This document shows, piece after piece, positions 45,537 through 54,534 of a DNA stretch of 64,000 nucleotides. The DNA is taken from assembly GCF_016019885.1 (NCBI RefSeq), contig NZ_JAEANY010000001.1, positions 186,001-250,000 on the forward strand. Reading direction: 5' to 3'. A program made the position numbers and the translations under genes. Within the stretch, counting starts at the first letter, position 1. Each line of letters begins with the position of its first letter. The DNA comes from Aurantiacibacter sediminis. GTDB lineage: Bacteria > Pseudomonadota > Alphaproteobacteria > Sphingomonadales > Sphingomonadaceae. The notes below the pieces were generated by a model that saw only the letters and a list, made by a program, of their open reading frames with translations, was not told the DNA's origin and made no database searches.

Positions 45537-45785
45537 TCAGCTGCGCCAGCGCCAGCCGCCGCGCGTATGGCGTTTGGCGAGCAACACGAAGATGACCGTC
45601 GAGAATGCCATGCCGATCGCTCCGACGGCGAGCCAGTCGCCTTCGAGCATGAGGCCGAAACCGACCATCAGCGCGAGATAGACGCCGAGCAGAACCCATC
45701 CCTGCCATGCGCATGGCAGGCCAGAACCATATCCAAGGCGCTTGGGCTCAAACCATGGGTCATCGCTCAAAATGCTGTGCAGCAT
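45537..45785 (-). CDS. Small membrane protein of the SPFH operon
   Basis: An 82-residue protein with two membrane helices ([18 protein letters not shown] and [19 protein letters not shown]) and a basic C-terminus. The ATG at 45785 has a perfect AAGGAGG seven bases upstream, located in the end of the RHH gene; a TTG two codons earlier is also in frame. Third gene of the SPFH/RHH operon; no family name recognised. Confidence 0.72.
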   Translation of the reverse strand: MLHSILSDDPWFEPKRLGYGSGLPCAWQGWVLLGVYLALMVGFGLMLEGDWLAVGAIGMAFSTVIFVLLAKRHTRGGWRWRS

Positions 45786-45787
45786 AT

Positions 45788-45994
45788 TCAATCCTCCTTC
45801 GGCGGTCGCCCGCGGCGTGGTGTCTTCGACATGCTGACTTCGATGCCGCGCCTGGCAAGCGCCTCGCGGATCAGCACTTCGATCTCGGCATTTACTGAGC
45901 GCAATTCGCGCGAGGCGAGGCGCTCCACTGCATCGTGGAGCGCCGGATCAAGCCGCAGGGCAAAGGCCTTTTTGGGTTTTGGCTTTTGGGCCAT
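45788..45994 (-). CDS. Arc-type ribbon-helix-helix DNA-binding protein
   Basis: A 68-residue protein whose centre has the RHH pattern ([36 protein letters not shown]), beta-strand with basic and hydrophobic residues then two helices, as in Arc. Basic ends. No toxin gene is adjacent, so it is likely a transcriptional regulator of its own operon rather than an antitoxin. It lies six bases after the SPFH stop codon. A palindromic operator candidate sits at 46926-46953 before the SPFH gene. Confidence 0.83.
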   Translation of the reverse strand: MAQKPKPKKAFALRLDPALHDAVERLASRELRSVNAEIEVLIREALARRGIEVSMSKTPRRGRPPKED

Positions 45995-46000
45995 GACAAA

Positions 46001-46912
46001 CTACTGGTACAGCGATCCAGCGTTGACGACGGGCTGGGTCTCCCGATCGCCGCACAGGACAACGAGCAGGTTGGAAACCATGGCGGCGCGGCGCTCATCA
46101 TCCAGATGGACGATGTCATCGCTCGCCAGCTTCTCCAGCGCGTCTTCCACCATCCCGACAGCGCCCAGCACCACTTTCTTGCGCGCCGCGATCACGGCAT
46201 CGGCCTGCTGGCGGCGGAGCATCGCTCCGGCGATTTCGGACGCATAGGCAAGGTGCGTGAGCCCTGCTTCGTCCACTACGATCCCGGCGACTTTCAGCCT
46301 GTCATTGAGCTCAGCCTGCAATTCGGAATTCACCACATCCGGGTGGCCGCGCAGCGTCGTCTCATTCTCCTCAAAATCGTCATAGGGGTGGCGCGCGCCG
46401 ACGGTGCGCAGTCCCGCCTCGATCTGGATATTCACGAATTCCTTGTAATCATCGACATCGAAAACCGCCTGCGCCGTGTCGCGCACGCGCCAGACCACGT
46501 TGCAGGCGACATCGATCGGGTTGCCGCGCTTGTCATTGATCTTGATGCGTTCGGAGTGAACGTTGTGCGCGCGCACGGAGACTTTCTTGCGCCCCATCCA
46601 CGGCCACACCCAGCGCAGACCCTCGGTCCGGTCCGTCCCGCGATATTCGCCGAACAGCGTGATCACCGCGCCCTGATTGGGCTGGATCATGTAGAAGCCG
46701 CACCAGGCAAACAGGCCGACAAGAAACACCGCCAGCGTCGTCCACATTTGCACCGCATATGGTGCGCCCGCATCCTTCAGATTGATGGCGTGAACGAACA
46801 TCCAGATGGAAAGCCCTGTCAAAATGGTGGCGGCTGCCAGCATCACAAAGCCATTGTAGCCCGAAGCCTTACGCTCCTGGCTGGCAGTCATTGCAGACGA
46901 AATCTCCGTCAT
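46001..46912 (-). CDS. SPFH/Band-7 domain membrane protein
   Basis: A 303-residue protein with two N-terminal helices (about 23-44 and 57-76), then an SPFH domain beginning [21 protein letters not shown] with [10 protein letters not shown], a conserved [10 protein letters not shown] helix, and a C-terminal oligomerisation helix. SPFH proteins form rings in membrane microdomains and act with proteases or as scaffolds. A Shine-Dalgarno GGAGG lies directly upstream. It is the first gene of an operon with the Arc-type regulator and the small membrane protein. No NfeD-like partner follows. Confidence 0.87.
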   Translation of the reverse strand: MTEISSAMTASQERKASGYNGFVMLAAATILTGLSIWMFVHAINLKDAGAPYAVQMWTTLAVFLVGLFAWCGFYMIQPNQGAVITLFGEYRGTDRTEGLRWVWPWMGRKKVSVRAHNVHSERIKINDKRGNPIDVACNVVWRVRDTAQAVFDVDDYKEFVNIQIEAGLRTVGARHPYDDFEENETTLRGHPDVVNSELQAELNDRLKVAGIVVDEAGLTHLAYASEIAGAMLRRQQADAVIAARKKVVLGAVGMVEDALEKLASDDIVHLDDERRAAMVSNLLVVLCGDRETQPVVNAGSLYQ

Positions 46913-46925
46913 AAATCCTCCTGTT

Positions 46926-46953
46926 GATATAATTATGATATCATCTTTATATC
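46926..46953 (-). promoter_or_regulatory. 28-bp palindrome, candidate operator of the SPFH/RHH operon
   Basis: Centred between 46939 and 46940: left half GATATAATTATGAT and right half ATCATCTTTATATC match in 12 of 14 positions, with perfect core ATGATATCAT. It lies 14-41 bases upstream of the SPFH start, in the only AT-rich tract between recQ and SPFH. The co-encoded Arc-type protein is the obvious candidate to bind it, repressing its own operon. Confidence 0.62.
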
Positions 46954-46993
46954 ACAGATTGGTTTTGCGCAAGGAAAACCGGATTGCAGAAGA

Positions 46994-48793
46994 TCAATTG
47001 TCGCGAATGGCCTTCAGAAATGCCTCGCCATAGGCGGCGAGTTTCTTTTCGCCCACGCCGGGGATCGTGCCCATTTCGGCGAGTGTCGCAGGCCTGTCAG
47101 CTGCCATGCTGCGCAGAACAGCGTCGTGAAACACGACATAGGGCGGCACCTGCGCCTGCGCGGCGAGATCGCGGCGCAGTTCGCGCAATGCATCGAACAG
47201 CGGATCGCCGACAGGATTGGGCGTGCTGTCACGCCGACGTTTGCGGCCCATTGACCGGGCAGGCGGACGCGTCATCGTCAGCTCGGCCTCTCCCGTCAGG
47301 ATAGCGCGCGCATCGCCTCCCAGCTTCAACCCGCCATAGTCGTTCTGGACAAGGCTGCCGCGCACCTGCAGCGCCCGCGCGACGGGTTGCAGCAGCCGGG
47401 CCTCTTCACCTTCGACTATGCCGAAGACCGAAAGCTTGTCGTGCTCTCGCTGCATCACGCGCTCATCGCTCGCGCCCGTCAGCACCTTTTGCAGATGGCC
47501 GAAGCCGAAGCTTTGCCCCGTGCGATAAACGGCGGACAGCAGCTTTCGCGCCAGCTCGGTCACGTCGATCTGCTCAGGCGGATCGAGGCAATTGTCGCAA
47601 TTGCCGCAGGTTTCAGGCGGGTCTTCGCCAAAATGCCGCAAAAGCACCGCGCGGCGGCAGCCTGCGGTCTCCACCAATCCGGCGAGCGCATCGAGGCGGC
47701 TGCGCTCACCGCGCTGGCGCTCTTCACCCACATCGCCAAGACGCGCGCGGGCCTGCGCAAAATCGCCGGGGCCCCACAGCGTGATCGCCAGCGCCGGATC
47801 GCCATCGCGGCCCGCACGGCCGGTTTCCTGGTAATAGGCTTCGATCGATTTGGGGATGCCCGCATGCGCGACAAAGCGCACATCGGGTTTGTCGATCCCC
47901 ATGCCGAACGCGATGGTTGCGACCATCACCATGTCTTCGCTGGCGACGAAGGCGGACTGATTGGCAGCGCGTACTTCCGGCGGAAGGCCTGCATGATAGG
48001 GCAGGACAGGCCGACCGCTCGCCGACGCCAATTGCTCTGCCAAAGCCTCCACCTTCTTGCGCGTGGGCGCGTAAATAATGCCGGGACCCGTATGCTCCTC
48101 CAGTAGCCCAGCCAGCTGTCGCCCCAACGAATCGCGCGGGGCGAAGGCGTAGCGGATATTGGGCCGATCGAAGCCAGCAACGATCAGGCCCTCCTCGGCA
48201 ATGCCCAGCTGGGTGAGGATGTCCGCCCTCGTATGCGCGTCTGCGGTGGCGGTGAGTGCAAGTCGTGGCACATCCGGGAAAGCATCCATCATCGGGCGCA
48301 GCTGGCGGTAATCGGGCCGGAAATCATGACCCCATTCGGACACGCAATGCGCCTCATCCACCGCGAACAGGGCGATGCGCGCGCGTGACAGGAGATCGCG
48401 AAAACCCTGCTGGCTGGCGCGCTCGGGCGCGACATAGAGCAGGTCCAGCTCGCCCGCTTCGAACGCGCTCATCGTCTCGCGCCAATCCGCATCGACACTG
48501 GTGAGCGTGGCTGCACGAATGCCGTTGGCGCGCGCGCTTCGCAGCTGATCGTGCATAAGCGCAATCAGAGGCGAGATGACGATGCAGGTCCCGTCCATCA
48601 TCGTGGCTGGCAGCTGGTAAGTGAGCGATTTGCCGGCACCTGTGGGCATTACCGCCAGTGTCGATTGCCCATGCAGCACCCGCGCCACCACATCCGCCTG
48701 GACACCGCGAAAGTGGGTGAAACCGAAAATGCGGCGCAATTGATCATGCGCGTGATCGGCGTCGGGCAAGGAGAGGATTGAGGCGGTGGGCAT
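46994..48793 (-). CDS. recQ: ATP-dependent DNA helicase RecQ
   Basis: A 599-residue 3'-5' helicase in recombination and replication repair. N-terminal helicase core with MPTGAGKS (Walker A, about residue 49) and DEAH-type [18 protein letters not shown], the zinc cluster with CGNCDNC, the winged helix and a C-terminal HRDC domain. The start is ATG at 48793 (MPTASIL), with AGGGA upstream, matching RecQ length; an in-frame upstream GTG at 48853 was not used. Confidence 0.94.
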   Translation of the reverse strand: MPTASILSLPDADHAHDQLRRIFGFTHFRGVQADVVARVLHGQSTLAVMPTGAGKSLTYQLPATMMDGTCIVISPLIALMHDQLRSARANGIRAATLTSVDADWRETMSAFEAGELDLLYVAPERASQQGFRDLLSRARIALFAVDEAHCVSEWGHDFRPDYRQLRPMMDAFPDVPRLALTATADAHTRADILTQLGIAEEGLIVAGFDRPNIRYAFAPRDSLGRQLAGLLEEHTGPGIIYAPTRKKVEALAEQLASASGRPVLPYHAGLPPEVRAANQSAFVASEDMVMVATIAFGMGIDKPDVRFVAHAGIPKSIEAYYQETGRAGRDGDPALAITLWGPGDFAQARARLGDVGEERQRGERSRLDALAGLVETAGCRRAVLLRHFGEDPPETCGNCDNCLDPPEQIDVTELARKLLSAVYRTGQSFGFGHLQKVLTGASDERVMQREHDKLSVFGIVEGEEARLLQPVARALQVRGSLVQNDYGGLKLGGDARAILTGEAELTMTRPPARSMGRKRRRDSTPNPVGDPLFDALRELRRDLAAQAQVPPYVVFHDAVLRSMAADRPATLAEMGTIPGVGEKKLAAYGEAFLKAIRDN

Positions 48794-48914
48794 CGCATTT
48801 CGTCCCTGCCAGATCGCACCCTGCCTCGCCAGCACCGCAAAGCGCATTTCCACTTGGCTTTCTCTGCGCTAAGCGTGCTCGCCTTGATTACCACCACCTG
48901 AGAGGGGTTCATCC

Positions 48915-49220
48915 ATGAAGAAACTTGCCATTATTGCCGCTGGTGCTGCTTTCGCGCTGTCTGCCTGCGGTGAAACCACCGACGCTTCCGATGATGCTGT
49001 CGCCGACACGGTAGAAGTGCCTGCCGATACCGCGATGGAAGACATGCCGGAGCCGGTCGCCGACGAAGACGCCTTGGCCGATGACGAAGCCATGAGCGAT
49101 GAAGATGCCGAAGCCGCAATGGACGTGAATGAAGACATGGCCGAGCAGGCTGGCGACGATGCCATGGGCGTTGTCGAAGCGGCGGAAGCAGCCGAAGCCG
49201 AAATGGAAGCAGCCGAGTAA
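48915..49220 (+). CDS. Acidic lipoprotein, low complexity
   Basis: A 101-residue protein with lipoprotein signal (KLAIIAAGAAFALSAC, lipobox LSAC) and a mature part that is nearly all Asp, Glu, Ala and Met. Strongly acidic, probably unstructured. Divergent from recQ. Function unknown; two similar small acidic lipoproteins are encoded nearby. Confidence 0.78.
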   Translation: MKKLAIIAAGAAFALSACGETTDASDDAVADTVEVPADTAMEDMPEPVADEDALADDEAMSDEDAEAAMDVNEDMAEQAGDDAMGVVEAAEAAEAEMEAAE

Positions 49221-49227
49221 GCTGACG

Positions 49228-49419
49228 ATGCGCCGCACCCTTACGGCATGCGCCCTGGGTGCGGCGCTTATCTCCTGTTCCCCGCAGAACAGCACCGAGG
49301 CGCCCGAGCCGCCAACGCCTGATGAAGAGCGCGCCATTGCTCAGGCGACAGAAATGCTCGGTGAGAGAACGGGCGATGACGAGCCTGCAGCCAATGCGCC
49401 CGACAGGCCCGCTCCCTAG
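49228..49419 (+). CDS. Small lipoprotein
   Basis: A 63-residue protein with lipobox LISC after a short hydrophobic signal and a Pro/Glu-rich mature part (TEAPEPPTPDEERA). Starts seven bases after the previous acidic lipoprotein gene. Function unknown. Confidence 0.7.
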   Translation: MRRTLTACALGAALISCSPQNSTEAPEPPTPDEERAIAQATEMLGERTGDDEPAANAPDRPAP

Positions 49420-49479
49420 ACACCATGCGGCGTCCCTTGAAAGTGGATAGCCCTTTCAAATTGTGATAATTTCCAACCC

Positions 49480-50427
49480 ATGGCCACTGTGACGCACCAA
49501 TCCGAACAGGCGCAGGATTTCTCCGCGCTTCCTGAAGTTTCCAGCGACGTGTTTACCGCTCCATTGAAACGCCCCGACCATGTGGGTGAAAACTGGATCG
49601 AGCCCCAGCAGACCCAATACACATCGGAAGACGACGCGATCTGGAATGATCTGTTCGCGCGCCAAATGGAAGTCCTGCCCGGCCGCGCCTGCAGCGCGAT
49701 GATGGAAGGCATGGAAAAGCTGGACCTTGGCAAAGGCGGCGTGCCCGATTTCGACCGGCTGAGCGAAGAACTGGGCGCTATGACGGGCTGGAGCGTCATC
49801 CCGGTGCCCATGCTCATTCCCGATCACGTGTTCTTCTGGCACCTCGCCAATCGTCGCTTCCCGGCAGGCAATTTCATCCGCACGCGCGAGACATTCGACT
49901 ACATCCAGGAGCCGGACGTTTTTCACGACGTTTTCGGGCACGTGCCGCTGCTGACCGATCCGGTATTCGCCGATTACATGCAGGAATATGGCCGCGCCGG
50001 GTGGAAAGCCATGCGCTACAACCGGCTGAAGGCGCTGGGCGCGCTCTATTGGTACACGGTCGAATTCGGCCTGATTATGGAGCAGGGCGAGCCGAAGATA
50101 TTCGGGGCAGGTATCCTGTCCGGCCCGCAGGAAGCCGTGTTCGCACTGGAAGCGGACAGCCCCAATCGCATCATGCTGAATGTCGACCGCGTCATGCGTA
50201 CAGATTACGTGATCGACGATCTGCAGCCGACCTATTTCGTGATCGAGAGCTTCGAAGATCTCTACCGCCAGACGGTTGAGCGCGATTTCGATCGGCTTTA
50301 TCGCAGCCTTGGCCCGAGCTTCACCTATGCCAATTCGGCCATTATCGATGTCGACAATGTGGTGCATCGCGGCACTCAGGAATATTTCCTGCGCGGTGGC
50401 CGTGGCAGCAGCGCAAAGCTGGTCTGA
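49480..50427 (+). CDS. phhA: Phenylalanine 4-monooxygenase
   Basis: Hydroxylates phenylalanine to tyrosine using tetrahydropterin and non-haem iron. 315 residues; iron ligands H149 and H154 in DVFHDVFGHVP and E195 in WYTVEFGL, with the conserved FGAGILSGPQE. N-terminal regulatory ACT domain is absent, as in bacterial enzymes. It has its own terminator and no pterin recycling gene beside it. Confidence 0.95.
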   Translation: MATVTHQSEQAQDFSALPEVSSDVFTAPLKRPDHVGENWIEPQQTQYTSEDDAIWNDLFARQMEVLPGRACSAMMEGMEKLDLGKGGVPDFDRLSEELGAMTGWSVIPVPMLIPDHVFFWHLANRRFPAGNFIRTRETFDYIQEPDVFHDVFGHVPLLTDPVFADYMQEYGRAGWKAMRYNRLKALGALYWYTVEFGLIMEQGEPKIFGAGILSGPQEAVFALEADSPNRIMLNVDRVMRTDYVIDDLQPTYFVIESFEDLYRQTVERDFDRLYRSLGPSFTYANSAIIDVDNVVHRGTQEYFLRGGRGSSAKLV

Positions 50428-50441
50428 GCCCATAGCGTAAG

Positions 50442-50480
50442 AAAAAAGGGCCGGCCGCCATCACGGCGTCGGCCCTTTTG
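50442..50480. terminator. Bidirectional Rho-independent terminator
   Basis: AAAAGGGCCG-G-CCGCC pairs with GGCG-T-CGGCCCTTTT, flanked by A tract on the left and T tract on the right, between convergent phhA and the acidic lipoprotein gene. It can stop transcription from both sides. Confidence 0.9.
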
Positions 50481-50503
50481 CTAAACCGATAGAAGCGCGG
50501 CGA

Positions 50504-50749
50504 TTACATACCGTCGCCGTCTTCCGTTGCCTCGCCATCCATCGCTGCCCTGTCTTCTCCGCCCTCTACAGCTTCATCGACGATCGAGTTGGCTTCCGCG
50601 TCGGACATGACGACACCGTCATGCTCGGCTTCGGCTGAGTATTCGCCTTCTTCCGCCATTTCTTCCGTGTCATCGTCGGCTGCTCCTCCGCAGGCGGCAA
50701 GGCTCAGGCCGAGCGCGCTGGCGGCGGCGAATACAGTACGTCTTTTCAT
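50504..50749 (-). CDS. Acidic lipoprotein
   Basis: An 81-residue protein starting MKRRTVFAAASALGLSLAAC (lipobox LAAC) with a highly acidic Glu/Asp/Ala mature part. The ATG at 50749 has AGGA eight bases upstream. It resembles in style the lipoproteins at 48.9-49.4 kb. Function unknown. Confidence 0.75.
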   Translation of the reverse strand: MKRRTVFAAASALGLSLAACGGAADDDTEEMAEEGEYSAEAEHDGVVMSDAEANSIVDEAVEGGEDRAAMDGEATEDGDGM

Positions 50750-50852
50750 CAAAGCATCCTCTGGGATTGCGTGGTGCGACCGAAATTGGTTCCGGCCCGC
50801 CCTTTGGCGCTGACCCGGTTCCAACACACCTTCACGGCGTGCAAGAGTATGC

Positions 50853-51125
50853 TTAACGAATAAATCGGGAGTGCAACAGATTCACCACCAATAGCGCGAC
50901 GATTGCACCCAGAATCGAGATAAGAACCGCGGATATGGTATATGTGCCCTCGGCAAGGCTGCCGGCCCCGAGCACCGGCGCAACGAGCAGCCCGGCAATC
51001 AAACTGCCGGCGATGCCGCCCACGACATTCAAACCGATGCCGCGCGAAAGCCGTTCTGCACGCAGAACAAACGCTGTGAGCCACCCCGTAACGGCTCCTG
51101 CAACAATCATGAAAACAATACCCAC
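50853..51125 (-). CDS. GlsB/YeaQ/YmgE-family stress-response membrane protein
   Basis: A 90-residue inner-membrane protein with three hydrophobic segments (MIVAGAVTGWLTAFVL, GIGLNVVGGIAGSLIAGLLVAPVLG, YTISAVLISILGAIVALLVV). The GLNVVGGIAGSLIAG pattern is typical of the transglycosylase-associated/GlsB family, often stress-induced. An EcfG-type promoter lies 40 bases upstream, consistent with general stress control. Confidence 0.9.
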   Translation of the reverse strand: MGIVFMIVAGAVTGWLTAFVLRAERLSRGIGLNVVGGIAGSLIAGLLVAPVLGAGSLAEGTYTISAVLISILGAIVALLVVNLLHSRFIR

Positions 51126-51164
51126 GGAATAAACCTGTGTTTACAACTCTCGACCTGGTTCAAA

Positions 51165-51189
51165 AACAGGAGTTGAGCCTAAACGTTCC
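51165..51189 (-). promoter_or_regulatory. EcfG-type (general stress) promoter of the GlsB gene
   Basis: On the minus strand GGAAC (51189-51185), a 16-base spacer, and TGTT (51168-51165), closely matching the alphaproteobacterial EcfG consensus GGAAC-N16/17-CGTT. It lies 40 bases upstream of the start at 51125. Confidence 0.6.
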
Positions 51190-51225
51190 GAAAACGGCTG
51201 TTTCGAGCCTGCGAACTCGCGCCGT

Positions 51226-52071
51226 TTAGAAGAAGGTCAGCAGGGCTATGCCCATGGCAATGCGATACAGCACGAAGACAAGCATGCTCGCTTTTTTCAG
51301 GAAATTCATAAGGAAAGCCATCGTCAGGAAAGCCGCGATGAATGTAAGAACGCCGGCAATCAGCGCTTCCATGGCAAGCGTCGATCCGGCTTCAAATATT
51401 TCCGGAACAATCAGTATTCCCGCCCCGGCAACGGCAGGGATGGAGAGCAGGAAGGAGAAGCGCGCGGACTCGAAACGATTATAGCCCAGCGCGCGGGCAG
51501 CCGTCATCGTGACCCCCGAACGGCTGGTGCCCGGAATGATCGCCAGCGCCTGCGCGATCCCGACGATGAGGCCATCGCGCCAGGTCATATCCTCGAACCG
51601 CTTTTGCTCGCGCCCAAAATGGTCAGCAAGCCCAAGCAGGATGCCATAGAAAATCAGGTTGAAAGCGATGAGATCGGTGAAACGGATCGAGCTCATCAGA
51701 TCGTCATCGACAATGGTGATGCCGAACATGCTTGTCGCGATGCCGTTGAACAGGCCGAGCTTGATAGAAAGGCCGAAAACAACCGCCGGGATCGTTCCCA
51801 GCGCAATCCACCAAAATAGCTGGCGTGCCGCAGGCGCTTTGCCAATGCCGATACTGGCAAAGCCGCCGCGCGCGAGCATGGCCACGTCTTTGAAGAAATA
51901 GACCATGATCGCCAGCAGCGATCCGACATGCACCGCCACATCGATCAGCGGCCCCTGATCGGGAAAATCGGTGAGATAGGGGATCAGTATCAAATGCCCT
52001 GACGATGAAATCGGCAGGAATTCGGTGATCCCCTGAACGATGGCGATCAACAGCAGCTGGAGAAAGGTCAT
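51226..52071 (-). CDS. uppP: Undecaprenyl-diphosphatase UppP/BacA
   Basis: Dephosphorylates undecaprenyl diphosphate to recycle the lipid carrier for peptidoglycan and polysaccharide synthesis. 281 residues, eight hydrophobic segments, with the catalytic motifs ITEFLPISSSGHL and PGTSRSGVTM (Arg/Ser/Glu). It is the only gene between the GlsB gene and the terminator of the M13 peptidase. Confidence 0.95.
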   Translation of the reverse strand: MTFLQLLLIAIVQGITEFLPISSSGHLILIPYLTDFPDQGPLIDVAVHVGSLLAIMVYFFKDVAMLARGGFASIGIGKAPAARQLFWWIALGTIPAVVFGLSIKLGLFNGIATSMFGITIVDDDLMSSIRFTDLIAFNLIFYGILLGLADHFGREQKRFEDMTWRDGLIVGIAQALAIIPGTSRSGVTMTAARALGYNRFESARFSFLLSIPAVAGAGILIVPEIFEAGSTLAMEALIAGVLTFIAAFLTMAFLMNFLKKASMLVFVLYRIAMGIALLTFF

Positions 52072-52162
52072 GGGCGTAGCTCAATGGCGCGATGGCAGGC
52101 CAAGTCAAGCGTAAGTGGCTGGCCACCCCGCTTGCGGGAGGGGTTGGGGGTGGGCAATAAAG

Positions 52163-52200
52163 AAAAAGCCCGCCCTGGCAGCTGTCCAGAGCGGGCTGTT
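52163..52200 (-). terminator. Rho-independent terminator after the M13 peptidase gene
   Basis: On the minus strand, AGCCCGC pairs with GCGGGCT across a stem extended by CTGG/CCAG, followed by TTTTTC. It sits 23 bases past the stop codon at 52223. Confidence 0.88.
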
Positions 52201-52222
52201 TCTAAAGTTTTGAAGCAAGCGC

Positions 52223-54403
52223 TTACCAGATGCGGATGCGCTCTTCCGGCGGCAGATACAGCTCATCGCCTTCGGTGACATTGAACGCTTCGTACCAGGC
52301 ATCGGTGTGACGCACTGCGTTGTTGAGGCGGAATTCACCCGGCGGGTGGTTCGCCGTCATCACGCGGTTGCGCAGGCTCTCCTCACGCTCCATGCCGCGC
52401 CAGATCTGAGCGTAGCCGAGGAAGAAGCGCTGATCGCCGGTCAGGCCGTCGATGACAGGTGCTTCCTCACCGCCCAGCGAAAGCTGGTAGGCACGGTAGG
52501 CCATCTGCAATCCGACAACATCGCCCAGCGTTTCACCCATGGACTGCTGCGCACGCAGGCAGACCGGGCCTTCGGGACTGTCGACCGGGCAGAAGCTTTC
52601 GATATATTCGCCCATGCGAGAGGTGAATTCTTCGAAACCTTCACGGTCTGCATCCTGCCACCAATTGCGCAGCGTGCCTGTGGCATCGAATTGCGAGCCC
52701 TGATCGTCGAAACCGTGGCCGATCTCGTGGCCGATCACAGCGCCGATGCCGCCATAGTTCACAGCCGCATCAGCGGTGCCGTTGAAGAATGGCGGCTGCA
52801 GGATTGCGGCAGGGAAGACGATGCGGTTGGTGAGCGGCGAATAATAGGCGTTCACCGTCTGCGGCAGCATGCCCCACTCGCTGGGATCGACCTGCGTGCC
52901 GAGGCGCGAGGTGTTGTCATTGATCGCCCATTGCGTGGCGCTCATCCGGTTGGCGAGCGGATCATCGCTAATTTGGATACCGTCATAGGTTTCGAATTCA
53001 TCCGGATAACCGATCATCGGCACGAAGCCTTCCAGCTTGGTGCGCGCTTCGGCGAGTGTTTCCGGCGTCATCCACTCGTTCTGGTCGAGGAAGCCGCTCA
53101 TCGCGATGGTCAGATTGCCCACCAGCGCATCCATGCGCTCTTTGCTTTCAGGCGGAAAGAACTGCTCGACATAAAGCGCGCCAAGCTGCTCGCCCAGCAT
53201 GCCTTCGACATTCGAAATGCCGCGCTTCCAGCGGGGCTGCTGCTCTTCCAGACCGTTGATCGTCTGACCGTAGAATGCGAAATTTGCCGCATCGAGCTCG
53301 CTCGAGAGCACATCGGCATTCCCGCTGAGGAAACGGATAGCCATATAGGCCTTGATCGTTTCGAGCGGCGTTTCGGTCAGCAGTTCCATCATTGCCGGCA
53401 GGCCGCCGCCAATCATGGCGAGCTGGTCTTCGGTCAGGCCAAGCTCTGCGATCTCTTCATCGGTTGGCGGGAGCTGGCTGGCGAGGAAGCGATCTTCTTC
53501 GCTGAACTGGCCAGCTTCGAGCAGCGCTTCGATCGGGAATTCACCCGACAGCTCGACCAGCTCCTCGCGGCTCAGCACATTATAGGTGAGCTGCGGAACG
53601 CGCAGCATCTGGCGCGCCCATTCCAGTTCGGCAACGTTACGTTCGAAAGCGTAAACGGCCTGTGCCGCAGCGTCGCCATCGGCATAGCCGGCAGCTTCCA
53701 GCATGGTGCCGAGATATTCAATATAGGCTTCGCGGATTTCGAGATTGCTCTCTGAATCGACGAGGTAATAGTCGCGGTCGGGCAGGCCCATGCCGTTGAA
53801 GCCGATCGAGACGTTATAGTTTGTCGGGTTGCGCGCATCGATACCGACGCCTGCACTTACTAGGCTGGAATAGCCCGGCTGCTCCATCAGCCGCACCAGC
53901 GCTTCCAGATCGGGCGCGGTGAAGATGTTCTGTAGGTAGGGCTGCGCCGGAGCGAGGCCGCTCGCATCGATCGCTTCCACATCGACATAGGCGTTGTAGG
54001 CATCGACGATACGGCGCGCCGTCGTGCCTTCTGCCGGATTCGAATCGACCAGCTGGCGGATCAGGCCCTGCACATCCTCAACCGACTTTTCGCGCAGCAT
54101 GTCGAAAGCGCCGAAACGCTGGCGGTCAGCCGGGATTTCGTTCTGTTCGATCCACAGGCCATTCGCATAAGCGTTGAAATCATCGCCCGGATCGAGATTG
54201 GCGTTGATGTAGTCGAGACCGACGCCCCATTCGCCAAAGTCCATGGTCGGCGTTTCGCTGCCGCCCATATCCTGGCCGACGAGTTCGTCATGGACCAGTT
54301 CATGCAGTTCGCCATCGTGATGGTGATGCTCTTGCGCCAGTGCAGGCGCGGTTGCGGCAAGGCCTAGGGCCGAGACCGTCGTAATCAAAATCTTGCGGAT
54401 CAT
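52223..54403 (-). CDS. M13-family zinc metallopeptidase, secreted
   Basis: A 726-residue neprilysin/PepO-like endopeptidase. Signal peptide (ITTVSALGLAATAPALA) followed by a His-rich segment QEHHHHDGELHELVHDE, unusual for the family. Zinc motif HEIGH at H559 in IGHEIGHGFDDQG, an ExxA/D-like downstream Glu motif, NAYYSPLTNRIVFPA and a C-terminal Trp. Likely periplasmic. The start at 54403 was chosen because the longer frame lies in the next gene's terminal region. Substrates probably peptides. Confidence 0.92.
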   Translation of the reverse strand: MIRKILITTVSALGLAATAPALAQEHHHHDGELHELVHDELVGQDMGGSETPTMDFGEWGVGLDYINANLDPGDDFNAYANGLWIEQNEIPADRQRFGAFDMLREKSVEDVQGLIRQLVDSNPAEGTTARRIVDAYNAYVDVEAIDASGLAPAQPYLQNIFTAPDLEALVRLMEQPGYSSLVSAGVGIDARNPTNYNVSIGFNGMGLPDRDYYLVDSESNLEIREAYIEYLGTMLEAAGYADGDAAAQAVYAFERNVAELEWARQMLRVPQLTYNVLSREELVELSGEFPIEALLEAGQFSEEDRFLASQLPPTDEEIAELGLTEDQLAMIGGGLPAMMELLTETPLETIKAYMAIRFLSGNADVLSSELDAANFAFYGQTINGLEEQQPRWKRGISNVEGMLGEQLGALYVEQFFPPESKERMDALVGNLTIAMSGFLDQNEWMTPETLAEARTKLEGFVPMIGYPDEFETYDGIQISDDPLANRMSATQWAINDNTSRLGTQVDPSEWGMLPQTVNAYYSPLTNRIVFPAAILQPPFFNGTADAAVNYGGIGAVIGHEIGHGFDDQGSQFDATGTLRNWWQDADREGFEEFTSRMGEYIESFCPVDSPEGPVCLRAQQSMGETLGDVVGLQMAYRAYQLSLGGEEAPVIDGLTGDQRFFLGYAQIWRGMEREESLRNRVMTANHPPGEFRLNNAVRHTDAWYEAFNVTEGDELYLPPEERIRIW

Positions 54404-54534
54404 ATCCGTGCAGTCCTCTCTATGAGATTGGGGTAAGCAATGACCAGTTTCGCACAGCAATGCGGGACGGTTTCTGTCGTTACCATATCGATGTAACGTC
54501 GATTCCGCTCGACGCAAGTCATCGCGGTAATGAC

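Noticed and set aside
45788-45994. RHH protein as an antitoxin
   Set aside because: No toxin-like gene is adjacent; the neighbours are an SPFH protein and a small two-helix membrane protein.
52084-52278. 64-codon frame between uppP and the M13 gene
   Set aside because: Crosses the M13 terminator and enters the M13 gene antisense; no support.
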